The position numbers and the translations under genes were made by a program. The notes beneath the pieces were generated by a model. That model saw only the letters and a program-made list of their open reading frames with translations, was not told the DNA's origin and did no database searches. 5,985 bases of DNA from an uncultured Clostridia bacterium (lineage in GTDB: Bacteria; Bacillota; Clostridia; Christensenellales; Aristaeellaceae), in assembly GCA_934632155.1 (NCBI GenBank), contig CAKTXZ010000037.1, forward strand, positions 1-5,985. The letters are read 5' to 3'. Positions 1 to 5,716 of this stretch are shown here, piece after piece (within the stretch, counting starts at the first letter, position 1; the number at the start of each line of letters is the position of its first letter).

Positions 1-660
1 TCCGTCCATGCGATTCCGGAAAAGCCGAAGGGCACGGAAATCGCGGAGACGACGACCTTTTCCCCGGAGCTTGTCAGGGGCGATTACGCAAAGAGCAAGG
101 CCATGGCCACAGCGCTGGCGCTGCAGGCGGCGAAGGACGGGCTGAACGCCAGCGTCGTGTTCCCCTCGGGCATCATCGGGCCGGGCGATCTGGGAAAGGG
201 CAGCATCACGAATATGCTGCTGTCCTTCCTCGCTGGAAAGCTGCCGCTGGCGGTCAGGGGCGGTTATGATTTCGTGGATGTGCGGGACGTCGCTGCGGGA
301 ATCCTCGCCTGTGCGGAGCGCGGTCTGCCCGGACACGGCTACATCCTTTCGGGGCATTACGCTTCCATTCGGGATATTCTGGAGCTGGTGAAAAAGACAG
401 TGAATCTGCGGCGCAGCGTATCCTATCTGCCGATCGGCTTTGCAAAGCTGGTTGCGCCGATTTATGAAAAAATCAGCCTGCGCAGGCGCGAACCGCTCTA
501 CTTTACGCCCTATTCCATCGCGGTGCTGGATTCCAACGGCCTGTTCAGCCGCAGGGCCGCGGCGACGGCTCTCGGCTATACGCCCAGGCCGCTGAGCAAT
601 ACGATACGAGATACCGTACTGTGGCTGAAGGAAAAGATGGCAGGCAAATCACGGGCGTAA
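1..660 (+). CDS. NAD-dependent epimerase/dehydratase (extended SDR), 5'-truncated
   Basis: The frame is open from base 1 to a TAA at 658-660, giving 219 residues; the N-terminus with the GxxGxxG nucleotide-binding motif lies outside the window. The fragment carries the extended short-chain dehydrogenase signature: the catalytic YxxxK as YAKSK at residues 29-33, then VVFPSGIIGPGD, typical of the strand and loop after the active site, and FVDVRDVAAGI, the conserved substrate-side motif. The remainder is a variable C-terminal substrate domain ending in a basic tail. Resemblance is closest to the dihydroflavonol-reductase-like or sugar-epimerase branch, which oxidises or reduces a sugar or small carbonyl compound with NAD(P)(H); the substrate cannot be told from this part. 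An internal ATG at 103 lies after the active site and is not the start. The family call is firm; the exact reaction is unknown. Confidence 0.93.
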   Translation, partial: SVHAIPEKPKGTEIAETTTFSPELVRGDYAKSKAMATALALQAAKDGLNASVVFPSGIIGPGDLGKGSITNMLLSFLAGKLPLAVRGGYDFVDVRDVAAGILACAERGLPGHGYILSGHYASIRDILELVKKTVNLRRSVSYLPIGFAKLVAPIYEKISLRRREPLYFTPYSIAVLDSNGLFSRRAAATALGYTPRPLSNTIRDTVLWLKEKMAGKSRA

Positions 661-684
661 AAAATGATGTGGAAGGCGTGCATG

Positions 685-949
685 GCGGCGGTTGCTTCGG
701 CTGACCGCCGTCTTCAAACCGCCCCCAAAAGCAGCGGGCAAACGAGCAGGAGGGCATGAAGGCGCCGTCCCTTCCTTTTCATTCGAATCCCCCGGCTTGG
801 CCGGGCGGGAGACCTTGCGGAGCGTTTGCGCCGCAGCGTTATTTCCGCAGCCCTGCCGCGCAGGATGAAGCCCCTCATCCTGCAGGAAGCGTGCCCCAGG
901 CACAGCTTTTTGACGCGCAGAGCGGCGGTTGCTTCGCCTGAGCCGTCTT
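685..949 (+). repeat. Two-copy direct repeat (685-714 and 922-949)
   Basis: The 15 bases GCGGCGGTTGCTTCG occur at 685-699 and again at 922-936. Both are followed by a related run, CTGA then CCGTCTT with small indels, ending near 714 and 949. In the first copy the sequence folds as a 7-bp stem (686-692 with 704-710) with TTCG near the tip. The two copies are 237 bp apart and could be ends or modules of an intergenic repeat family. Confidence 0.5.
889..910 (+). terminator. Possible rho-independent terminator downstream of the epimerase gene
   Basis: GTGCC (891-895) pairs with GGCAC (899-903) around a 3-nt loop, followed after AGC by TTTTT at 906-910. The stem is only 5 bp. It lies about 230 nt after the stop of the epimerase gene and points the right way to end that transcript. 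Other hairpins in the region lack a T-run. Confidence 0.35.
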
Positions 950-1108
950 ATCTTTACGGCAGCGCCCAAAACCGTCAGGCATTGAAGCGTTTGCCGCGTC
1001 GGCGCAGGCGCGGACGCGCCGCCGCCTTGCACCCGCGATTGCACGCCGCAAGGCGCGTTGTCCCTTGTATCACAAGGCATCGGATTGGCCATAGTAAGCG
1101 CCGGCTTT

Positions 1109-1129
1109 ACCGTCCCGGACGGTTTTATT
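1109..1129 (+). terminator. Possible rho-independent terminator, plus strand
   Basis: ACCGTC (1109-1114) and GACGGT (1118-1123) form a perfect 6-bp stem with a 3-nt loop, followed by TTTATT. It could stop plus-strand readthrough from the epimerase unit before it enters the antisense methyltransferase pseudogene. The T-run is interrupted, so the call is tentative. Confidence 0.35.
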
Positions 1130-1153
1130 CGCTCGGGCGGGTGTTTTTTCATG

Positions 1154-1640
1154 CTTTTCCTCCCGCAGAAGCTGGAGATGCGGCGTCGCCGCGGCAAAGG
1201 CGTGGAACGCCGCCGCCAGCAGGCTGGCGCACGGCGGCGCCGCGCTCAGATCCATCGGAGCGCGCCCCGGAAACGTGGGATTCCGGCTGAAGGCGTACAC
1301 GCCGCCCGTTACCGGCCCGGTCTTATCCTGCTTTGGAATACCGGCGCGCCAGCTATCCTTTGTGCACAGCACGGCGGCCAGAAGCGGCCGTCCCCCGTGC
1401 CGGTCTAACGGCCCGTCATCCGCGCGTCTGCGGGCATATGACGCCATCCCGGCGCAACGGATATCAAGCTGCGCGGCCACCACGCCCAGCGAGGCGAGTG
1501 GCATCAGGCATTCCGCCGTGCGAAGCCTCCCTTCGCGGCGCAGGCCAATGTGATGCGTGCGGACGCCGCGCCGCTTCTGCGCCCAGCATTTGGGCGCACG
1601 ATACGCCGTAGAAAAATAGGCGGCGCGCGCAGGGCGGCTC
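1154..1640 (-). pseudogene. Decayed isoprenylcysteine carboxyl methyltransferase (ICMT)-like gene
   Basis: Reading the minus strand and changing frame restores a protein of the small membrane methyltransferase family (ICMT/PEMT-like). From the 5' side the pieces are LFFYGVSCAQMLG (near 1619-1581); then in the next frame QKRRGVRTHHIGLRREGG; then MPLASLGVVAAQL (from 1504); then another frame with RHMPADARMTGR followed by TAG; and finally TKDSWRAGIPKQDKT, GGVYAFSRNPTF and HLQLLREEK (ending near 1154). The DSWRAGIP, SRNP and HLQ..EEK blocks are the family's cofactor-binding core. At least three frameshifts and an in-frame stop break the gene. Hydrophobic membrane positions are replaced by Pro, Ala and Arg, the usual C-terminal end after EEK is missing, and no start codon with a ribosome binding site is visible. 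Intact members are about 190 residues and methylate lipid or protein substrates at the membrane. The family assignment rests on remembered motif order; pseudogene status is clear. Confidence 0.78.
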
Positions 1641-1805
1641 GTTTTCCAAGGACGCTCTACGTATTTTGCTTCGCTCCTTTTGCTTCATGACAAAAAAATC
1701 AGCAACAAACATTCAAAAACCCTTGATTTTCCTCGTTCTCGGTCCATTTTGGACAGTTTGATTTTGAAAAAAGTTATCAAAAAGTTACCGGAATGAACCT
1801 TTCTG

Positions 1806-1851
1806 AACGCAAAAAGTCAGGAAATATAAGAAATTACTGACGTTTTGCGTT
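1806..1851. promoter_or_regulatory. 15-bp imperfect palindrome of unknown role
   Basis: AACGCAAAAAGTCAG (1806-1820) is the inverse complement of 1837-1851 with one mismatch in 15, around a 16-nt AT-rich centre. Neither orientation is followed by a T-run, so it is not an ordinary terminator. It lies between the rny terminator and the 5' side of the decayed methyltransferase, where an operator or processing hairpin would be plausible. Confidence 0.5.
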
Positions 1852-1871
1852 ATAAAATAACTGATTTCATG

Positions 1872-1931
1872 AAAAAAGAAATTGCGGGAGGGATTTCCCG
1901 GCGATGCCAAGGCGTTCCTTCCCGCAATTTC
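1872..1931 (-). terminator. Strong rho-independent terminator of rny
   Basis: On the minus strand, GAAATTGCGGGA (1931-1920) pairs perfectly with the complementary arm at 1889-1878. The stem extends inward by four more pairs (1916-1919 with 1890-1893, one G-T), and six Ts follow immediately (1877-1872). It starts 5 bases after the rny stop codon, so rny transcription ends here rather than running into the methyltransferase remnant. Confidence 0.92.
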
Positions 1932-1936
1932 ATGCA

Positions 1937-3499
1937 TTATTTGGCGTACTCGGTGCTGCGCGTTTCGCGAATCACGTTCACGCGAATCTGGCCGGGATAC
2001 TCCATTTCCTTTTCGATTCGCTTGGCGATTTCCTTGGCCAGTACCTTGGTGCCGTCGTCGGTTACGTCCTCGGGCTTGACCATGATGCGCACCTCGCGGC
2101 CGGACTGGATGGCGAAGCACTTTTCCACGCCCGCGAAGGAATTGGCGATTTCCTCCAGCTTGGTCAGGCGCTTGATGTAATTCTCCAGCGATTCACGCCG
2201 CGCGCCCGGCCGCGCCGCGCTGATCGCGTCCGCCGCCTGCACCAGCACGGCCTCGACCGTCTGGGGCTCCACATCGTTGTGATGCGCCAGAATCGCATGC
2301 ACCACATCGGGGCTTTCGTTATATTTGCGCGCCAGCTCGCCGCCCAGCGAAACGTGCGTGCCCTCCTGCTCATGGTCGACGGCCTTGCCGATATCATGCA
2401 GCAGGCCTGCGCGCTTGGCCAGCGCCACGTCCGCGCCCAGCTCCGCCGCCATCATGCCGGCCAGATGGCTGACCTCGATAGAATGCTTGAGCACATTCTG
2501 GCCGTAGCTCGTGCGATACCGCATGCGGCCCAGCAGTTTGACCAGCTCGGGGTGAATGCCGTGCTGACCGGTTTCGAACACCGCCTGCTCGCCCGCCTCG
2601 CGGATCTGGTTGTCGACTTCCTTCTTGGCCTTTTCAACGCATTCCTCAATTCGCGCGGGATGAATGCGTCCGTCCATAATCAGCTTTTCAATTGCCAGCC
2701 GCGCCACCTCGCGGCGCACGGGATCAAACGCGGAAACAATCACGGCCTCGGGCGTATCGTCGATAATCAGGTCGACGCCCGTCGCCGTCTCCAGCGCGCG
2801 GATGTTGCGCCCCTCGCGGCCGATAATGCGGCCCTTCATATCGTCGTTGGGCAGGTTAATCACCGACACCGTGGTTTCTGCCACATGATCGGCGGCGCAC
2901 TTTTGAATCGCCAGCGCGATAATATTGCGCGCTTTCTTTTCGCCCTCCTCCTTGGCGCGGTTTTCAATCTCGCGCACGGTGGCGGCGGCGTCATGGAAGG
3001 CTTCCTTCTGAACGCGGTCAATGACCATCTGCCGCGCCTCGTCCTGCGTCATGGTGGCGATGCGCTCCAGCTCGGCGATCTGCTTTTGCTTAATTTCCTC
3101 GGCCTCATCCTCGAGCTTCTGGGCGTTTTCAAGCTTTTTGTTCAGGCTGTCCTCGCGGGCGGCCAGACCGTCGCGCTTCTTTTCCAATTGCTCCTCGCGC
3201 TTGTCCAGCGTTTCCTCGCGCTGAATCATGCGCCGCTCGGAGCGCTGAATCTCCGCCCGGCGGGTGCGGATTTCCTTGTCCAGCTCGGTTTTGAGGTGCA
3301 GAATTTCTTCCTTGGCCTCCAGCAGCTTTTCCTTCTTTTTATCCTCGGCCTTTCGCGTCGCGTCGTCCAGCAGCTTTTTCGCGTATTCCTCCGTACGCCC
3401 GATTTTCTTTTCCGCCACATTCCTGCGATACAGAAAACCGCCGTACGCGCCGGCGGCGCCGGCAACCAGCGCAGCCAGAATAAGCCATACGATGTTCAT
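1937..3499 (-). CDS. rny: Ribonuclease Y
   Basis: A 520-residue protein, the usual length for RNase Y, the membrane-bound endoribonuclease that starts mRNA decay and processing in many Firmicutes. Residues 4-24 form one membrane anchor (VWLILAALVAGAAGAYGGFLY). About 28-200 is a long charged coiled coil with DKREEQLEKK-type heptads. About 210-275 is a KH RNA-binding domain with its GxxG loop in IIGREGRNI (225-233). About 335-430 is the HD phosphohydrolase domain, with H339, the H368-D369 pair in LLHDIGKA, H406-H407 and D424 as metal ligands or nearby residues. A conserved C-terminal domain follows, with SGREVRIMVKP and YPGQIRVNVIRET. The ATG at 3497-3499 has AGGGAGGAG at 3514-3506, 6 nt upstream. 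It is a monocistronic unit: its own terminator follows at once, and a promoter lies about 290 nt upstream. All expected motifs are intact. Confidence 0.98.
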   Translation of the reverse strand: MNIVWLILAALVAGAAGAYGGFLYRRNVAEKKIGRTEEYAKKLLDDATRKAEDKKKEKLLEAKEEILHLKTELDKEIRTRRAEIQRSERRMIQREETLDKREEQLEKKRDGLAAREDSLNKKLENAQKLEDEAEEIKQKQIAELERIATMTQDEARQMVIDRVQKEAFHDAAATVREIENRAKEEGEKKARNIIALAIQKCAADHVAETTVSVINLPNDDMKGRIIGREGRNIRALETATGVDLIIDDTPEAVIVSAFDPVRREVARLAIEKLIMDGRIHPARIEECVEKAKKEVDNQIREAGEQAVFETGQHGIHPELVKLLGRMRYRTSYGQNVLKHSIEVSHLAGMMAAELGADVALAKRAGLLHDIGKAVDHEQEGTHVSLGGELARKYNESPDVVHAILAHHNDVEPQTVEAVLVQAADAISAARPGARRESLENYIKRLTKLEEIANSFAGVEKCFAIQSGREVRIMVKPEDVTDDGTKVLAKEIAKRIEKEMEYPGQIRVNVIRETRSTEYAK

Positions 3500-3786
3500 T
3501 TGCGGCTCCTCCCTTCGATTTTCGTTTTTTTCAAGACTTGATTTTTTTCGTTATAATCGAAAAGCCGCACGGAAAAACAACCGTCCCCCGTACGGCATAG
3601 CTGTATTCTGATACCGCGTGCGCCCGGCACGCAAGCATACACAACTCAAACACACATGGGCGACGCTGCATCGCCCGATATGCTAAAGCGGCAAACGCCT
3701 GCTGTAGAAACAAGGAAGGGGCAACAAATGTATCCGAAAACAGCCGCCCGCCCGGCATCGCTGTCGAGACGGGCTTTCAGCCGATC
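3500..3786 (-). other. Long structured 5' leader of rny
   Basis: If transcription starts about 7 nt after the -10 box at 3793-3798, rny has an untranslated leader of roughly 285 nt. No protein gene is seen in it. It contains a 6-bp hairpin GGGCGA/TCGCCC (3658-3676), a 6-bp hairpin GCGTGC/GCACGC (3616-3632), and a 9-bp stem with one G-U pair (3596-3588 with 3572-3564) followed by TTTT. A run TTGTTTTT (minus strand, about 3580-3573) follows a weaker CCGT/ACGG stem. The layout would suit a regulatory leader, an attenuator, or a separate small RNA of about 200 nt. I did not recognise a T-box, SRP RNA, RNase P RNA or 6S RNA consensus. Confidence 0.45.
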
Positions 3787-3792
3787 AAAACT

Positions 3793-3821
3793 ATTTTACA
3801 CAAATGAAGCCGTTTTGTCAA
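3793..3821 (-). promoter_or_regulatory. Sigma-A promoter reading toward rny
   Basis: On the minus strand a perfect -35 TTGACA (3821-3816) and a -10 TAAAAT (3798-3793) are separated by exactly 17 nt. This is the best promoter match on this strand in the window, and the only gene downstream is rny, whose start is about 290 nt away. A less convincing TATAAC box closer to rny (3557-3552 region) lacks a good -35. Confidence 0.82.
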
Positions 3822-3881
3822 GCGCGGCGGCATGATTTCGTGTATTTCCCCAAGCCCTCCCTTTTGCGCCGCGTCTCCGGC

Positions 3882-3910
3882 TTGACGCAGGCCGCGCGCG
3901 ATGCTATGCT
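3882..3910 (+). promoter_or_regulatory. Sigma-A promoter reading rightward, divergent from rny
   Basis: TTGACG (3882-3887) and TATGCT (3905-3910) are separated by exactly 17 nt. The element is back to back with the rny promoter, about 60 bp away. Its predicted start, near 3917, is about 37 nt before the micro-ORF start codon. A CGGC/GCCG hairpin (3921-3932) sits in the short leader. Confidence 0.65.
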
Positions 3911-3953
3911 GGTCGCATAACGGCATGCGCCGCCCAAAAGCAAGGAGCGCGAT

Positions 3954-4028
3954 ATGGATTATCTGCGTACATCTAAGCGCCGCCCGGCGCCCTCGGAAAG
4001 GCGGCGCAAAGCCCGAATGAGAAGATAA
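3954..4028 (+). CDS. Putative arginine-rich micro-protein, 24 aa
   Basis: A short frame from ATG (3954-3956) to TAA (4026-4028) encodes 24 residues, beginning MDYLRTSKRRPAP and ending ERRRKARMRR. Eleven of 24 residues are Arg or Lys, so the product would be strongly basic, without a hydrophobic segment. The start has an ideal ribosome binding site, AAGGAG at 3942-3947, 6 nt upstream, and a sigma-A-type promoter at 3882-3910. I do not recognise the family; a nucleic-acid- or ribosome-binding peptide would fit the charge but is inference. Inside the frame GCGCCGCC (3977-3984) and GGCGGCGC (4000-4007) form a perfect 8-bp hairpin, so the transcript may instead be a small structured RNA. No gene follows on this strand, which argues against a leader peptide. 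No convincing terminator is seen: a weak GGGA/TTCC stem before TCTTTTT near 4060-4070 is the best candidate. Confidence 0.4.
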   Translation: MDYLRTSKRRPAPSERRRKARMRR

Positions 4029-4113
4029 ACGCACCGCATCGCCTTCTGAACGGGACGATTCCTCTTTTTAGGCTGGTTTTCTGTTTCTCAAAGGACATTA
4101 CGCCGCTTGTCCT

Positions 4114-4155
4114 GACACTTTTCCAAGGGATTCTGCCGCGCATACCGACACTTTT
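4114..4155 (-). repeat. Pair of GACACTTTT motifs 33 bp apart, after the ATPase gene
   Basis: GACACTTTT occurs at 4114-4122 and 4147-4155, exactly 33 bp apart. On the minus strand these read GGAAAAGTGTC and GAAAAAGTGTC. With one base gap they resemble the GAAAAAYGTG core of the three repeats upstream of the ATPase, which have the same 33-bp period. They may be degenerate copies flanking the gene on its other side; the match is short and chance is possible. Confidence 0.35.
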
Positions 4156-4170
4156 TCTTTTGCGATGCGC

Positions 4171-5463
4171 TTAGAGAAGTTCTTTCGTTTTTTTCGCAAG
4201 ATAGAGGGGTATGTTTGTAATCTCCCCATCTTTTCGATAACCGCGTTTGGAAAAACGCAGCGCGTATCCGGGGTGATGGTCGGCAATGTACCGCTTGAAC
4301 GAGGGTGCGGATTTATCCTCGCCGCCCTTTGCCTCAACGGGAATGATCTCCGTCCCGTTTTGCAGAACAAAATCAATCTCGCTGTTCTTGTCGGAATAGT
4401 AGCGCGGTTCGACCTCAAATTGCCCGCGCAGCTGCTGCAAGACATAGTTTTCAGTCAGCGGCCCCTTGAACGGATAGTCGGCTTTCAGAAGAATGGCGCT
4501 GTTGTCAATGCCGGCCATGTGCTTGAGAAGTCCGGTATCAAAAACAAACAGTTTGAACTGATCCAGCTTATCAAACGCGGACAGCGGATGCTCCATCTTG
4601 GAGACATTGTAGACACGGTTGAGCATTCCTGCGGAAACAAGCCATTCGATTGCTTCTTCAAAATCACGCGCTCTGCCGCCCTCGCGGACAGCGCCGTACA
4701 TGAATTTCTCATTCGGCTTTGCGAGCTGCGCAACAATGCTGCGAAATACCATGAGGATCCGCCCGCTGTTGACCTTACCGTTGTGCTTGGAAAAGTCGTT
4801 TTCGTAGACATCAATAAGTTCGCGCTGGATCTGCGAAATCCTTGCCGGGTCCTTATGCTTCACCCATGACGCCACACACTCCGGCATACCGCCGATTATG
4901 AGGTAGTTGTTGTAGACCTCCAGCAGTCGGTTGTGGAAAATCTCCTCAATCTGCTGCTCTTTTCGGATGCTGTCGTAGTAAGCGAAAAGCGCAGAGTCGG
5001 TCGCCTCAAGAAACTCATCAAAGCTCAAGGGATAGATGTCGAGCAAGTTGACCATGCCGACAGGGTAGGATTTCGGCTTTGCCAAAAGCGTACCGAGCAG
5101 GCTTCCCGCTGCAATGACGTGATGCCCTTTTGCTTTTTCATTGAAGTATTTGAGCGCATTCAGAGCCTCCGGGCATTCCTGAATTTCATCGAAGATGATC
5201 AACGTTTCTCCCGGCAGAATCTTCTCTCCGCTGATCATGGAGAGCAATTCAATAATGCGCTGCGGGTTCTTGTTTGTCTCGAAGATGGATTTCAGCTCAT
5301 CTTCTTCGTCAAAGTTGAAATAGACGAAGCTCCTATAGCAGTTCTTTCCAAACTCCTTCATCAGCCACGTTTTGCCGACCTGTCTTGCACCTCTCAGAAC
5401 GAGGGGCTTTCGCTCCTCATCGCTTTTCCAATTGATCATATTCTGAATCGCATTGCGTTTCAT
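4171..5463 (-). CDS. AAA_14/DUF4143-family ATPase
   Basis: A 430-residue protein of the solitary prokaryotic ATPase family with an N-terminal AAA domain and a C-terminal DUF4143 domain. Walker A is GARQVGKT (25-32) and Walker B is LIIFDEIQ (88-95). AAGSLLG (118-124) matches the sensor region, and YPLSFDEFL (144-152) is the usual family block. IIGGMPECV (189-197) marks the middle part. The C-terminal domain ends with ENYVLQQL (338-345), EIDFVLQNG (362-370) and IPVEAKGG (375-382), the E...D...ExK arrangement of PD-(D/E)XK nuclease folds (D364, E377, K379). Cellular role is not established for most members. The ATG at 5461-5463 is chosen because MKRNAI..WK is the family's usual start, a GAAAGGA lies upstream (AGGA ends 11 nt before ATG), and the upstream extension would begin before the predicted transcription start. 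The gene is intact, stands alone, and is more AT-rich than rny, suggesting acquisition. Confidence 0.93.
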   Translation of the reverse strand: MKRNAIQNMINWKSDEERKPLVLRGARQVGKTWLMKEFGKNCYRSFVYFNFDEEDELKSIFETNKNPQRIIELLSMISGEKILPGETLIIFDEIQECPEALNALKYFNEKAKGHHVIAAGSLLGTLLAKPKSYPVGMVNLLDIYPLSFDEFLEATDSALFAYYDSIRKEQQIEEIFHNRLLEVYNNYLIIGGMPECVASWVKHKDPARISQIQRELIDVYENDFSKHNGKVNSGRILMVFRSIVAQLAKPNEKFMYGAVREGGRARDFEEAIEWLVSAGMLNRVYNVSKMEHPLSAFDKLDQFKLFVFDTGLLKHMAGIDNSAILLKADYPFKGPLTENYVLQQLRGQFEVEPRYYSDKNSEIDFVLQNGTEIIPVEAKGGEDKSAPSFKRYIADHHPGYALRFSKRGYRKDGEITNIPLYLAKKTKELL

Positions 5464-5489
5464 GGCAGTCACCGTCCTTTCAGGGGATG

Positions 5490-5582
5490 GCAATAGGATA
5501 ACACGTTTTTCTGAAAATATCAATGGCAATCAAACACATTTTTCTGAAATTCAGCAGAGCAATTCTGCACGTTTTTCCGAAA
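5490..5582 (-). repeat. Three direct repeats with an exact 33-bp period at the ATPase promoter
   Basis: On the minus strand the consensus TTTCRGAAAAAYGTG occurs at 5582-5568, 5549-5535 and 5516-5502. Each start is exactly 33 bp from the next. Each is followed by ATTGC, 4 nt later in the two upstream copies (5563-5559 and 5530-5526) and 7 nt later in the copy next to the gene (5494-5490). The 18-bp spacers otherwise differ. Thirty-three bp is about three helical turns, so bound proteins would lie on roughly the same face of DNA. The third copy sits inside the promoter. Operator-like iterons are the simplest reading; a minisatellite-like or mobile-element end repeat is also possible. Confidence 0.75.
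5495..5523 (-). promoter_or_regulatory. Sigma-A promoter of the AAA/DUF4143 gene
   Basis: On the minus strand TTGATA (5523-5518) and TATCCT (5500-5495) are 17 nt apart, predicting a start near 5488 and a leader of about 25 nt. One of the three 15-bp repeats (5502-5516) lies entirely in the -35/-10 spacer, so a protein binding the repeats could block or remodel this promoter. Confidence 0.62.
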
Positions 5583-5716
5583 TGGACGGATTTTCATCTA
5601 CAACTTCGGACGTTTGCGTCCCAAGCGATAGATACACAGGATTCCTGTTGAACATTTTTGCGTGTACGCGTATTTTGTCCAACAATGCGGCAGTGCAGAC
5701 AAGCGAAGCATCACCG

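Larger units (their letters stand above)
661..1150. other. Hairpin-rich GC-rich intergenic region without a recognisable gene
   Basis: No credible gene is seen in about 490 bases: frames on both strands give low-complexity Arg/Ala/Pro-rich peptides without family motifs or ribosome binding sites. The region holds many short perfect inverted repeats: 686-692 with 704-710 (TTCG near the tip), CCCGGC/GCCGGG at 791-805, a 9-bp stem at 860-868 with 875-883, GTGCC/GGCAC at 891-903, GCCGT/ACGGC at 942-960, an 8-bp stem at 1023-1030 with 1048-1055, and CCTTGT/ACAAGG at 1063-1077. A 15-mer at 685-699 recurs exactly at 922-936. This density of dyads suggests an intergenic repeat element or the relic of something decayed, but which one cannot be decided here. 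Confidence 0.55.

Noticed and set aside
649..1197. 182-aa minus-strand frame covering the hairpin-rich region
   Set aside because: It overlaps the end of the epimerase gene, has no ribosome binding site, and is an Arg/Pro/Ala-rich translation of palindromic sequence without recognisable domains.
1904..3541. 545-aa open frame on the plus strand
   Set aside because: It is wholly antisense to rny, has no ribosome binding site or family motif, and its composition (Leu/His/Arg-rich) is the usual mirror of a GC-rich gene in the opposite strand.
3573..3786. 6S RNA, SRP RNA, RNase P RNA or T-box in the rny leader
   Set aside because: Length would suit 6S RNA, but I found none of the consensus blocks I would need: no SRP-type GGAGGUAGCGG, no T-box AGGGUGGAACCGCG, no RNase P core and no clear 6S-like long closing stem. 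It is kept only as an unassigned structured leader.
3777..4034. 85-aa minus-strand frame upstream of rny
   Set aside because: It spans both divergent promoters and the micro-ORF, has no ribosome binding site and shows no family motif.
4114..4170. Insertion-sequence end
   Set aside because: The TGTCCTGACACTTTT-like string looks like a transposon terminus, but no matching inverted end, target duplication or transposase fragment is visible.
4165..4869. 234-aa plus-strand frame, and a 187-aa frame at 4933-5496
   Set aside because: Both are antisense shadows of the AAA/DUF4143 ATPase, whose family motifs are intact on the minus strand.
5464..5529. N-terminal extension of the ATPase starting at 5529
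   Set aside because: The extra 22 residues are encoded by the repeat and the promoter, would begin upstream of the predicted transcription start, and are absent from the family's usual MKRN start.
5490..5600. CRISPR array
   Set aside because: The repeats are 15 bp (24 with the ATTGC tail) with 18-bp or shorter spacers, only three copies are present, one sits inside a promoter, and no cas gene is in the window.
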